Shown: positions 18,395 through 26,439 of the stretch, piece after piece
Layout: each line of letters starts with the position of its first letter
Position numbering within the stretch: the stretch's first letter is position 1
Assembly (NCBI GenBank): GCA_013299055.1
Contig: JAAFKB010000001.1
Location: forward strand, 1 to 64,000
Source of the DNA: Sphaerotilus sp.
GTDB taxonomy: Bacteria; Pseudomonadota; Gammaproteobacteria; Burkholderiales; Burkholderiaceae_C
DNA length: 64,000 bases
Reading direction: 5' to 3'
The notes under the pieces: generated by a model
Databases searched by the model: none
Seen by the model: the letters and a program-made list of their open reading frames with translations, nothing else
What the model was told of the DNA's origin: nothing
Program-made: the position numbers and the translations under genes

Positions 18395-19309
18395 TCAGAA
18401 ATGGTTGAACACCACACCGACCATGGCGGATGCCACACCGCTGGCCGCATCGGTCAGTTCAGTCAGCTTGTTCATCCGTGTACGGCCTTTTCTGGCAACC
18501 GTGAGGGCCGCACCGCACTTGGCCACGACAACACAGGCGTCACTGCCGAGGCTGCTTGCCGCAGTGTCCACCACCACATGGTCAAAACGTCGAAGCAGTT
18601 CCGTCATGAGCATGCGGAACGCGGGACGCTCGAGCAGTTCAAGGGGATTGGGTGGCGTGACCCCCACTGGCATGACGTACAGGCTTGGAATATCCGCAAC
18701 CTGATAGATCACGCTGTCTTCCTGGCGGCCGCTGAGGATTCCGCTGAGACCCGATGCATTGGATACACCAAACAGTTCATGCATCCGCGGATTGCGAAAA
18801 TTGGCATCGACCACCAGAGTTCGGCCGCCCATCTGCGCGAGGACAATTCCGAGATTGGCGGTGAAAAAGGTTTTCCCATCTCCGCTTTCGGGGCTGATCA
18901 CTGCCAGTGCGCGTTTGGGTTCTCGTGCATTGAAAACGCGGTTGATGAGCTGGCTGCGAATGGCCCTGAAGGCTTCTGCCTGCGTCCCGAAGGGTTGCGA
19001 TGCTGTCACCAGCTCTGGGTGGACATAATGTTCGACTGGTGTGTAAGGGTAGTGGAACTGCTGGCTGAGTGCAAAGACGACGTCCTCGCCGGATACCAGG
19101 CCCAGCGCCACTGCCGCCTCACCAAAGCGGACACCCTTCTGACGCTGGTAGTTCAATATGGAGTCTATCTGCTCCGTCGAAAGATCGTGAATATCACGAA
19201 TGATGTCCCCGATGCTTCTGTCTTGAACGTCTGGCACTGCATCCCCTGCCATGGTGTTGACCTTGGACGGATATCGTGCGGGGCTCTGCGGTCGCTGGGG
19301 ATTCATCAT
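18395..19309 (-). CDS. epsG: EpsG, chain-length determinant tyrosine-kinase-like ATPase
   Basis: 304 residues. The N-terminal 100 residues resemble the GSPII_E N-like domain (GVRFGEAAVALGLVSGEDV); the rest is a P-loop ATPase with Walker A SPESGDGKT (about residues 139-147), Walker A' LVVDANFRNP and Walker B HVVVDTAA, as in bacterial tyrosine kinases (Wzc C-terminal domain). The C terminus ends VGVVFNHF without the tyrosine cluster used by Wzc for autophosphorylation, the usual state of EpsG. It works with EpsF to control EPS chain length and export. Two adjacent ATGs start the gene. Confidence 0.88.
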   Translation of the reverse strand: MMNPQRPQSPARYPSKVNTMAGDAVPDVQDRSIGDIIRDIHDLSTEQIDSILNYQRQKGVRFGEAAVALGLVSGEDVVFALSQQFHYPYTPVEHYVHPELVTASQPFGTQAEAFRAIRSQLINRVFNAREPKRALAVISPESGDGKTFFTANLGIVLAQMGGRTLVVDANFRNPRMHELFGVSNASGLSGILSGRQEDSVIYQVADIPSLYVMPVGVTPPNPLELLERPAFRMLMTELLRRFDHVVVDTAASSLGSDACVVVAKCGAALTVARKGRTRMNKLTELTDAASGVASAMVGVVFNHF

Positions 19310-19370
19310 GATGAAAGATTGTTAAAAAACCACTGCAGATATTTGTCAATGCGGATGTCATCACCAGTCA

Positions 19371-20792
19371 TCAAATACTGGGCTTGACCTGGGGGATACC
19401 CGCACTGGGCCCTTCAAGCTTTTTCGTGCCACGTGGCAGCATCTTGCCCTTGGGACGAGGCAGGACGCCAAGCACAGGCAGGCCAATCTGACTGGAAATG
19501 TCTTCCAGCGTCCGGACGCGGCGATCCATGATTTCGCGGACGACGGCAAAGCCGACAGCCAGTCCAGCCCCTAGAAATACACTCAGCAGGATATTGAGCA
19601 GCAGGCGTGGTCCAGAAGGCTCCACCGGCTCAGTCGCCGGTGTCAGCAGGGCGATATTGGTCTGGGTATTCTGGCCTTCCATGTCAGTCTGATTCATCCG
19701 CTGAATGATCTGGTCATAATTGCGCTGCAGACTCTCCACTTCGCGCATGCGGACCATCAATTCTTGGCGCACTTCCTTCAAGCGCAGTACCTTGGCGCGC
19801 TGTGCTTCCAGGGCAACACGGACTTCACCTTCCCGGCGCTGCATGATCTGGCTGTTGGAATCGACGCCGCCGGTCACACGCTGACTTTCCACATCAATGC
19901 GGACCCGAAGCTCCTCGATGTTTGCCTGCAGCTCAATCACCTGCGGATGGGCATCACCCAAGCGTGCCTTCAATTCACGCAAACGCGCTTCCTGGCGTGA
20001 CACATCAGCCCTCAAGCCGGACACCAATCCATTGGAAATGACTTCCTGGGACTTGTCTGCGGCACCGCGGGCCTGCCGCGAGCGGCTCTCGGCATCGACC
20101 GAAAGTGCCTGCAATGCAACCAGCTGAGAACTCAATTCGTTGAGGCGCTGGGTCTCCAGGTCGAATCGCTCATCCTGGCCGGTGAGCCCGTTCTGAGACT
20201 GGAATGCAGCCAACTTGACTTGTGCGGCTTCCAGATCCTGACGCAGCTTGCGGGACCGTTCTTCGAAGAATGCCGAATATTGCTTTGCAGGTGATGAACG
20301 AAGACCGACACTTGTCTCGATGTATGCCTGAACAAAGGCATTGGCCAGTGCCGCAGAAAATTTTGGATCCGCATTCCGGTACATGACCTCGATCACCGAA
20401 CTCTCGCGCGCTGGCTTCACGCTGAGGTTCTTGAGCAGCAGTTCCGCGACCCAGACTTCGAAAATGCCCCTCCCTGCTGTCTTTTCGCGCCACTCCGACA
20501 GCAGCAGTGGATTCTTGGCGACGCCCAGGTTTTGCACGACACGCTGCGCGACACGCGTGCTGGTCAGGATATCGACCTGGGTTGCCATGTACGCTGGCGC
20601 AGCCATGCCATTCATCATCACACCCGTCATCGGATCCGGCGCGCGTGCATCGATCATCACGGTGGCCGTGGCGGTATAGCTTTTGGGGAGCATCAGACTC
20701 ACCGCTGTCGTGACTCCAACGGTGGCGCACAGGACGGTGAAAACCGCAATCCAGCGTGCACGGAGAATTGACAGGAACTGTGAAAATTTCAT
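19371..20792 (-). CDS. epsF: EpsF, Wzz-like chain-length determinant protein
   Basis: 473 residues from ATG 20792 (MKFSQFLSILRARW, the usual EpsF/Wzz beginning); an in-frame TTG at 20828 is less likely. It has two membrane segments: one near the N terminus (VFTVLCATVGVTTAVSLML) and one near the C terminus (LLLNILLSVFLGAGLAVGFA), with about 350 periplasmic residues between them that are largely coiled coil (repeated QEARLRELKARLG and LRVRIDVESQ type heptads). A Pro-rich segment precedes the second helix, as in polysaccharide co-polymerases. It pairs with EpsG and regulates polymer length. Confidence 0.9.
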   Translation of the reverse strand: MKFSQFLSILRARWIAVFTVLCATVGVTTAVSLMLPKSYTATATVMIDARAPDPMTGVMMNGMAAPAYMATQVDILTSTRVAQRVVQNLGVAKNPLLLSEWREKTAGRGIFEVWVAELLLKNLSVKPARESSVIEVMYRNADPKFSAALANAFVQAYIETSVGLRSSPAKQYSAFFEERSRKLRQDLEAAQVKLAAFQSQNGLTGQDERFDLETQRLNELSSQLVALQALSVDAESRSRQARGAADKSQEVISNGLVSGLRADVSRQEARLRELKARLGDAHPQVIELQANIEELRVRIDVESQRVTGGVDSNSQIMQRREGEVRVALEAQRAKVLRLKEVRQELMVRMREVESLQRNYDQIIQRMNQTDMEGQNTQTNIALLTPATEPVEPSGPRLLLNILLSVFLGAGLAVGFAVVREIMDRRVRTLEDISSQIGLPVLGVLPRPKGKMLPRGTKKLEGPSAGIPQVKPSI

Positions 20793-21073
20793 GATTTTTG
20801 ACAAATCCAGAGATCTCTCGAAAAACAAGAGGTTTCCATGTCATCTTAGCTGGATTGACCCGTGCCAGAGTGCGTCTTCCACCGGACAGGCGCATCGTCA
20901 GCACTGGACGCCAAGTTGCGCCGGTAAGTCTGCACGGTTTCGGTGCCGGTAGCAGATGGTGGGAACCGAAGTGAACCACTCAAGCCTGCACACCCGGAAT
21001 CCGTTGCACTGCGCCAATCCAGGCTCATCCCGCGTGGTGCGGGTCGATGGCTGGTGACGCGCCGTCTGACATG
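20793..21073 (-). promoter_or_regulatory. Upstream region of epsF operon with a sigma-54-like -24 element
   Basis: The 280 bases between the epsE terminator and the epsF start contain no gene. On the minus strand at 20867-20861 there is a perfect -24 box, TGGCACG, followed at the correct spacing by AATCC where the -12 box should be TTGCW. The -12 match is poor, so this is only a candidate for sigma-54 control (in related bacteria the PrsK/PrsR system uses sigma-54 at exosortase/EPS genes). If real, transcription would begin about 50 bases before the epsF ATG. Confidence 0.3.
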
Positions 21074-21111
21074 AAAAAAACTGCAAGCGGTGGTTCGAGA
21101 TCCGCTTGCAG
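21074..21111 (-). terminator. Rho-independent terminator after epsE
   Basis: Perfect 10-bp stem (CTGCAAGCGG at 21081-21090 pairing with CCGCTTGCAG at 21102-21111, 11-base loop) followed on the minus strand by seven T (21080-21074). It lies 51 bases downstream of the epsE stop and fits a strong intrinsic terminator for epsD-epsE transcription, splitting the EPS block into two transcription units. Confidence 0.88.
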
Positions 21112-21162
21112 TCCATGCACTCCCAGTCTTGATCCGCTGCTCAGCAGCGTGTCAACACGCGC

Positions 21163-22008
21163 TCAGAACAGGCTTTCCCGCACGTAGATCACATCGCCGT
21201 CCCTCATCGCATCGTTCATGCCAGGCTGGAGAATCTCGACCTTGCCGTCTGCGTTGCGGCGGTGTACACGCAGCCCTTTTTCCGTGCCACGCTGCGTCAG
21301 GCCACCACCAGTGGCCAGGGCCTGGATGACCGTCATGTCACGCTCCAGCCGCATCGCGCCGGGCCGCTGCACTTCGCCGTAGATGTAGACCATTGGCATG
21401 CGGTCGACGTAGACCGTGTCGCCGTTGACGATCACCGGGTCGTTGGACTTGGTGGAGGCGGCGAACAGGTTGGGCAGGTCGATGATGACGCGGAACGGCC
21501 GGCTGTCGCGCATGCCGCTGAGCGTGACGAGATCGCTGCCGCCTTGGGAAATGCCACCAGCCATCGCCAGCAGCTCACTCAGCCGCATGCCAGTCTGCTC
21601 GATCGGGTAGCGGCCTGGCCGGTTGACCATGCCCAGCACCGAGGCCTGATTGCCGCGCACCTGTGTGACCAGGATGCTGACTTGCGGCTGGCGCACGAAG
21701 TTGCCGTTGCGCAGGCCATCGGCGATCACCTTTTCCGCGCGCGGCACCGTCAGGCCACCGAGCTTGACCTGGCCCAGCAGCGGGAAGCTGATGCTGCCGC
21801 TTTCGGCGATGCGGGTTTCGAGGGTGAGGTCGGCGTTCTGGTAGACGCTCACGCGGATCACGTCGCCCGCTCCCAGCACGTAGTCACGCTGGGCATCGGA
21901 GACCTGTGCCCACGACAGCATGGGCGCCATCAGGGCCAGGAAGGCGAACATCACACGGCGGAGCAGGCGTGCGCTGAGGGGCGAGGTGGTGTGTAGCGTG
22001 AGCATCAT
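21163..22008 (-). CDS. epsE: EpsE, Wza-like polysaccharide export lipoprotein-family protein
   Basis: 281 residues with a signal peptide (VMFAFLALMAPMLSWAQ). The Poly_export domain begins YVLGAGDVIRVSVYQNADL, followed by SLBB beta-grasp repeats (ASVLGMVNRPGRYPI and VYIYGEVQRPGAM) and the ending DGDVIYVRESLF. Such proteins form the outer-membrane or periplasmic conduit for EPS. There is no lipobox cysteine after the signal peptide, unlike E. coli Wza. It starts three bases after the epsD stop and is followed by a strong terminator. Confidence 0.9.
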   Translation of the reverse strand: MMLTLHTTSPLSARLLRRVMFAFLALMAPMLSWAQVSDAQRDYVLGAGDVIRVSVYQNADLTLETRIAESGSISFPLLGQVKLGGLTVPRAEKVIADGLRNGNFVRQPQVSILVTQVRGNQASVLGMVNRPGRYPIEQTGMRLSELLAMAGGISQGGSDLVTLSGMRDSRPFRVIIDLPNLFAASTKSNDPVIVNGDTVYVDRMPMVYIYGEVQRPGAMRLERDMTVIQALATGGGLTQRGTEKGLRVHRRNADGKVEILQPGMNDAMRDGDVIYVRESLF

Positions 22009-22011
22009 GAG

Positions 22012-23010
22012 TTACTTCAGACCCGAAAGACCTTTTTGGAGGGAGGAAGCGTCCAGTGCCTCGGAGGCAGCGGCCGGAGGAGTCGGTGCCACGGCGGGCG
22101 CCTCGGCAGCCGGTGCGCTGTCGGCCGGAGCCGAAGCCGCCGTGGCGAACTGGCCGACATACTCGATCTTGGCAGATCCACGCAGCTGCTTGATGTTGTC
22201 CGTCACCAGCTTGCGCTTGCGGTCGGTGAGCAGGAACTGCTCGATGGCCTTCTTCGCGGCTTCTTCGGTCACGGGCGCCGGCTTGGCCGAGGCCAGCAGG
22301 GCCGCATTCAGGCCATTCGGTGTCGCCACGACGATCCACGCGCCTTCCTTGAGCTTGGCGAGCTGGTCCAGAAAGCCCATCGGGATGTTTTCTGGCGTCT
22401 GGCTCACGTTGCGGGCGGCAAAGCGGATGTTGCTCGCCTTGAGCGCACCGGCCAGCTCATCCGCCGACCGCAGCGTCGGGATCTTGGCCTGCAGCGCGGC
22501 CTTCTGTTCTGCGCTGACCTCGATGTTGAATTCCTGCAGGCCGTAGATGCGGCGCTGAGAGAACAGGGCCGGCTTGCTGTCGTAGTACGACTTGATTTCT
22601 TCCGGCGTCGGGGCGGCAGCGGCTTCTGCGATCCGGTCGGCGAAGGCGCGGGCGAGGATGTCGCGACGCGATGCCTCGATGGCCGAGACGATGCGGGGGT
22701 CGCGGTCCAGCTTCTGTTCGATGGCCTGCTGCACGGCCAGTTCCTGGTCGACCAGTCCGTCGAGCACGCGGCGGCCCACGGCCTGCGCCTGCTCGGGCTT
22801 GAGTCCCGGCTGTCGCTGGAGCACGAAGTTGACCTGGTGGACGGAAATCTCGCCGGAGTTCACCTTGGCGGCGACTTGCGTGGAGCTTTTCTTGTCTCCA
22901 TCACCGCCACCGCAGGCGGTGAGCAGCGAGGCGGCAGCGATCACGCCGAGAGCGAGCGCGGCGCGCACGCGGACGGTGGAACGGGTCTGGGGCAACGTCA
23001 TGACTTGCAT
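22012..23010 (-). CDS. epsD: EpsD family peptidyl-prolyl cis-trans isomerase lipoprotein
   Basis: 332 residues. A lipoprotein signal with lipobox LLTACG is followed by Gly/Asp-rich sequence, a SurA-N/parvulin-like helical part (VAAKVNSGEISVHQVNFVL, RRVLDGLVDQELAVQQAIEQ) and a weak parvulin region, ending in an Ala/Pro-rich tail. EpsD proteins are exosortase/EPS-linked periplasmic PPIases of unknown client. The first ATG (23010) is only two bases from GGAG; ATG 23001 has better spacing and may be the true start. First gene of the minus-strand EPS block. Confidence 0.87.
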   Translation of the reverse strand: MQVMTLPQTRSTVRVRAALALGVIAAASLLTACGGGDGDKKSSTQVAAKVNSGEISVHQVNFVLQRQPGLKPEQAQAVGRRVLDGLVDQELAVQQAIEQKLDRDPRIVSAIEASRRDILARAFADRIAEAAAAPTPEEIKSYYDSKPALFSQRRIYGLQEFNIEVSAEQKAALQAKIPTLRSADELAGALKASNIRFAARNVSQTPENIPMGFLDQLAKLKEGAWIVVATPNGLNAALLASAKPAPVTEEAAKKAIEQFLLTDRKRKLVTDNIKQLRGSAKIEYVGQFATAASAPADSAPAAEAPAVAPTPPAAASEALDASSLQKGLSGLK

Positions 23011-23358
23011 ACTCCGGAGGCGAGCGTTTTTCCGAATTCGATACGCATACCGGTCGGTGCTCGCAGTGAAAGAGGTGATAAACGGATAAATCCGGGCGCA
23101 GTTTAGCGGCTGTGCCCGTCTGCGGACTTCCCCGGATTGCAGGGGCGCCGTGGATTCCCGCGCGCCACGTTAAGTCTGCACGGCAGGCTTTCACGACTGA
23201 GTTTCACGCAGTGAGCCAGTGGTCAGTCCGGTGCGCGTGCAAGCGTGGGAATGGATGCCGGCGGATTTGAAATAAATGAAAATCCTGGCGTGCACTTGCC
23301 GCTGGTGATCGGCGTTGCGCCGAATTTCACATCTGAGGGATGCGGAATTGCGTCCTTC
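23011..23358. other. Gene-free region between epsD and tRNA-Ser
   Basis: 348 bases with no convincing reading frame. It must hold the epsD promoter (minus strand), but no clear -35/-10 or sigma-54 pair was seen. A short stem TCGGCG/CGCCGA with a three-base loop (23309-23323) lies 36 bases past the tRNA-Ser 3' end without a T tract and could act as a weak tRNA terminator. Confidence 0.4.
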
Positions 23359-23446
23359 TGGCGGAAGCTCAGGGATTCGAACCCTGGAACCCTTGCGGGT
23401 TGCCGGTTTTCAAGACCGGTGCAATCGACCACTCTGCCAAGCTTCC
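23359..23446 (-). tRNA. tRNA-Ser (anticodon UGA)
   Basis: 88-base gene with matched acceptor arms GGAAGCT/AGCTTCC, encoded CCA end, class II long variable arm (AACCCGCAAGGGTT), T-loop GGTTCGAATCC and anticodon loop CTTGAAA giving UGA. The 3' end faces the EPS locus. Confidence 0.95.
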
Positions 23447-23507
23447 GGGACTGCGCTGAAGGGTTGGCATTGTGGCAGAAACTGACCGGAACTGACCGAA
23501 ACGGCGC

Positions 23508-24329
23508 TCACCTCGGCGCCTGTGCCTGCGCACACGCCACGCTGACCAGCTCCCGCCGTCCGCCGTCGACCCGCGCCGCGGTCAGCTGCCCGCCCCAGAC
23601 GCAGCCCGTGTCCAGTGCCAGCAGGTCGTCCCGCTCCAGCCGGCCCAGCGTGGACCAGTGCCCGAAGGCGATCGGCGTGCCGCAGGTCTGGCGCTCTGGC
23701 GCGTCGAACCACGGCAGCAGGTGCGCGGGGGCGTCGGCCGCGCTTTCCTTGACCTGGAAGTCGAGCGTGCCGTCGTGGTGGCAGAAACGGATGCGCGTGA
23801 GGGCGTTGACGATGCAGCGCCAGCGGTCCGGCCCCTGCAGCGTGTCGTCCCAGCGCGCCGGCTCGTTGCCATACATCACCTGCAGAAACCCCGGCAGATC
23901 ATCGCTGCGCAGCATGGACTCCACCTCGCCGGCCAGCGCCAGCGTCTGCGCGGCACTCCACTGCGGGACCACACCCGCATGCACCATCAGCCAGCCGCTG
24001 TCGTGCACCGCCAGCCGCTGGTGGCGCAACCAGTCGAGCCAGTGGTCGCGGCGCGGGCTGCAGAGGATCTCGCCCAGCGTGTCGCTGCGGTGCAGGCGCC
24101 GCACGCCGTGGGCGACCGCCAGCAGGTGCAGATCGTGGTTGCCCAGCAGGCAGGTCGCGGCCTCGCCGAAGCCGGCCAGCCGCTCCAGCACGCGCAGCGA
24201 GCACGGCCCGCGGTTGACCAGGTCGCCCAGCACCCAGACCCGGTCGCGCGAGGGGGAGAAGTCGAGGGTGGCCAGCAGTCGCTCAAAAGCGTCACAGCAG
24301 CCTTGCAGATCGCCGATCAGGTAATGCAT
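23508..24329 (-). CDS. apaH: Symmetrical bis(5'-nucleosyl)-tetraphosphatase
   Basis: 273 residues, cytosolic metallophosphatase hydrolysing Ap4A to two ADP, and able to remove Np4 caps from RNA. The calcineurin-like motifs are in place: GDLQG (6-10), GDLVNRG (35-41), GNHD (63-66), then MVHAG and FGHWSTLGR. Normal length. It is divergent from the transporter gene with 62 bases between their starts, and sits 61 bases upstream of tRNA-Ser on the same strand. Confidence 0.95.
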   Translation of the reverse strand: MHYLIGDLQGCCDAFERLLATLDFSPSRDRVWVLGDLVNRGPCSLRVLERLAGFGEAATCLLGNHDLHLLAVAHGVRRLHRSDTLGEILCSPRRDHWLDWLRHQRLAVHDSGWLMVHAGVVPQWSAAQTLALAGEVESMLRSDDLPGFLQVMYGNEPARWDDTLQGPDRWRCIVNALTRIRFCHHDGTLDFQVKESAADAPAHLLPWFDAPERQTCGTPIAFGHWSTLGRLERDDLLALDTGCVWGGQLTAARVDGGRRELVSVACAQAQAPR

Positions 24330-24391
24330 GCGGCGATTCTGCTACGCTCTTCGCGCCTCAACTTCTGGCGCGATGGTCTTTCGTGCCTCCC

Positions 24392-25696
24392 ATGGACCTA
24401 GCTCTTCTCTTCGTGCTGATCGTGATCAACGGCGTCTTCGCCATGTCGGAGATGTCCCTGACGGCCAGCCGCAAGGCCCGCCTGCAGGTGATGGCCGAGA
24501 CCGGCGATGCCGGCGCCCGCACCGCGCTCGCGCTCCACGACAGCCCCACCCAGTTCCTTTCCACCGTCCAGATCGGCATCACCTCCATCGGTGTCCTGAA
24601 CGGCATTGTCGGCGAGGCGGCGTTCGCCGGTCCTGTCTCGGCCTGGCTGCTGGCCAACCTGCCGCTGCAGGATGCTGTCGCCGATGTCGTCGGCACCGGT
24701 CTGGTGGTGGCGCTGATCACCTTCATGACCATCATCTTCGGCGAACTCGTGCCCAAGCGCGTCGGCCAGATGTACCCCGAGACGGTGGCCCGGCTGGTGG
24801 CGCGCCCGATGCGCGGCCTGTCGGTGGCGGCCAGTCCCTTCGTCAAGCTGCTGGCCGGCACCACGCAGGCCGTGCTCGGGCTGATGGGCGTGCGCGAAAG
24901 CACCAACCGCGGCGTGACCGAAGAAGAGATCGCCGCCAGTCTCGAAGAGGGGCTGGATGCCGGTGTCATCGAGGCGCACGAGCACCAGATGGTGCGCAAC
25001 GTCTTCCGCCTGGACGACCGCCAGATCGGTTCGATGATGATTCCGCGCGGCGACATCGCGTGGCTGGAAGTCTCCGCCAGCCGCGAGGAAATCCTGGCCG
25101 GGCTGACCGAGCATGGCCACTCGCGCTATCCCGTCTGTCGTGGCGGGCTGGACGAGGTGCTGGGCGTCGTGACGGCGCACCAGCTGCTGATGCAGCTCGC
25201 CGCCAGTCGCGAGATCTCGCTCACCGATTCGATGCAGCCGCCTGTGTTCGTGCCGGAGACGCTGTCCGGCATGGAGCTGCTGGAGCATTTCCGCGGCTCG
25301 CCTGTGCAGATGGTGTTCGTGGTGGACGAGTACGGCGTCGTGCAGGGCGTGATCACCTTGCGCGACGTGCTCGAAGCCATCACGGGCGAGTTCACCCCGC
25401 ACCTGGCCGAGGACGCCTGGGCGGTGCAGCGCGAGGACGGCTCGTGGCTGGTGGACGGCATGATCCCCGTGCCCGAACTCAAGGACCGCCTCGGCCTGAA
25501 GCAGCTGCCCGACGAGGACCGTGGGCGCTACAACACGCTGGCCGGCATGGTGATGCTGCTGCTCGGGCGCCTGCCGCAGACCACCGACGCGGTGGAGTGG
25601 GCGGGCTGGCGCTTCGAGGTGGTCGACCTGGACGGCAAGCGCGTGGACAAGGTGCTGGCCAGCCGCACCGCCGACGACGAAGGAATGACCGAATGA
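24392..25696 (+). CDS. CNNM/CorC-HlyC family transporter (hemolysin-like, CBS domains)
   Basis: 434 residues from ATG 24392 (an in-frame GTG three codons earlier is less likely). It has an N-terminal CNNM (DUF21) membrane domain of about 180 residues beginning LALLFVLIVINGVFAMSEMSL, two CBS domains around residues 205-330 (SMMIPRGDIAWLEV, LRDVLEAITGEF), and a C-terminal CorC/HlyC transporter-associated domain with NTLAGMVMLLLG. Family members are linked to Mg2+/Co2+ export. Its stop overlaps the SapC-family start (ATGA). Confidence 0.9.
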   Translation: MDLALLFVLIVINGVFAMSEMSLTASRKARLQVMAETGDAGARTALALHDSPTQFLSTVQIGITSIGVLNGIVGEAAFAGPVSAWLLANLPLQDAVADVVGTGLVVALITFMTIIFGELVPKRVGQMYPETVARLVARPMRGLSVAASPFVKLLAGTTQAVLGLMGVRESTNRGVTEEEIAASLEEGLDAGVIEAHEHQMVRNVFRLDDRQIGSMMIPRGDIAWLEVSASREEILAGLTEHGHSRYPVCRGGLDEVLGVVTAHQLLMQLAASREISLTDSMQPPVFVPETLSGMELLEHFRGSPVQMVFVVDEYGVVQGVITLRDVLEAITGEFTPHLAEDAWAVQREDGSWLVDGMIPVPELKDRLGLKQLPDEDRGRYNTLAGMVMLLLGRLPQTTDAVEWAGWRFEVVDLDGKRVDKVLASRTADDEGMTE

Positions 25697-26430
25697 CCGC
25701 TCCTGCCAACGGGCTGTACCGCCAGCCTGTCCTGCTCACCCGCGAACAGCACGCTGGCCAGCGCCTGGCTCCCGTGCGCGACTGGGGCGTGGCCCGGCGC
25801 CTCAACGCCGTGCCCGTGACCGCCATCGAGTGCGTCGAGGCCGCGCGCGAGTTCCCCATCGCCTTCGTGCCGGCGGGGCAGGACGCGCAGGGCCGGGTGC
25901 GGGTGTCACCGGTGCTGCTGCTGGGCCTGCGCGAAGGGGAAAACCTGTTCGTCGGACCCGAGGGCGAGTGGCTGGCGACCTACCTGCCGGCGTTCCTGCG
26001 CCGCTACCCGTTCGCCTACACGGCCGACGAGACGGGCCAGCTGAACCTGGTGGTCGATGCCGCGTGGCCGGGTTTCGGTGGCGAGGTGGGCGAGGCGGTG
26101 CTGGACGCGGCGGGCGAGCCGACGCCGGTGCTGCAGGCGGTGCAGCAGCTGCTGGACAACTTCGAGCGCGAGACCCTGCGCACCCGCGTGCTCTGCGAGC
26201 GGCTGGTGGCGCACGACCTGCTGCGCGGCGGCGAGATCCAGGGCACCGGACCGGACGGTCAGCCGCTCAACGCTGGCGGCTTCTACATGGTCGACGAGGC
26301 CCGGCTCGCCACGCTGGCGGACGACGCCGTGCTGGAGCTGCACCGCTTGGGCTTGCTCGGATTGCTGCACGCCCACCGGGTGTCGATGGGCCATGTGCAG
26401 ACGCTGGCCCGCCGGCTCGGCGCGGCCTGA
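25693..26430 (+). CDS. SapC family protein
   Basis: 245-residue soluble protein with the SapC-family pattern: N-terminal PVLLTREQHAGQRL, ARRLNAVPVTAIECVEAAREFPIAF, then FLRRYPFAY and GFYMVDEARLATL. SapC was first named in Campylobacter S-layer loci, but function in proteobacteria is not known. Translational coupling to the CNNM-type transporter (4-base overlap) suggests a shared role. Its end is 9 bases from the convergent S8 peptidase end. Confidence 0.85.
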   Translation: MTAPANGLYRQPVLLTREQHAGQRLAPVRDWGVARRLNAVPVTAIECVEAAREFPIAFVPAGQDAQGRVRVSPVLLLGLREGENLFVGPEGEWLATYLPAFLRRYPFAYTADETGQLNLVVDAAWPGFGGEVGEAVLDAAGEPTPVLQAVQQLLDNFERETLRTRVLCERLVAHDLLRGGEIQGTGPDGQPLNAGGFYMVDEARLATLADDAVLELHRLGLLGLLHAHRVSMGHVQTLARRLGAA

Positions 26431-26439
26431 GCGGCGGGT

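Noticed and set aside
4022-23446. EPS locus as an island inserted at tRNA-Ser
   Set aside because: The tRNA 3' end does face the locus, but no copy of its 3' sequence was seen near 2.9-4.0 kb and no integrase is present; only position supports the idea.
23464-23500. Tandem short repeat ACTGACCG before tRNA-Ser
   Set aside because: Only two short imperfect copies; consistent with chance.
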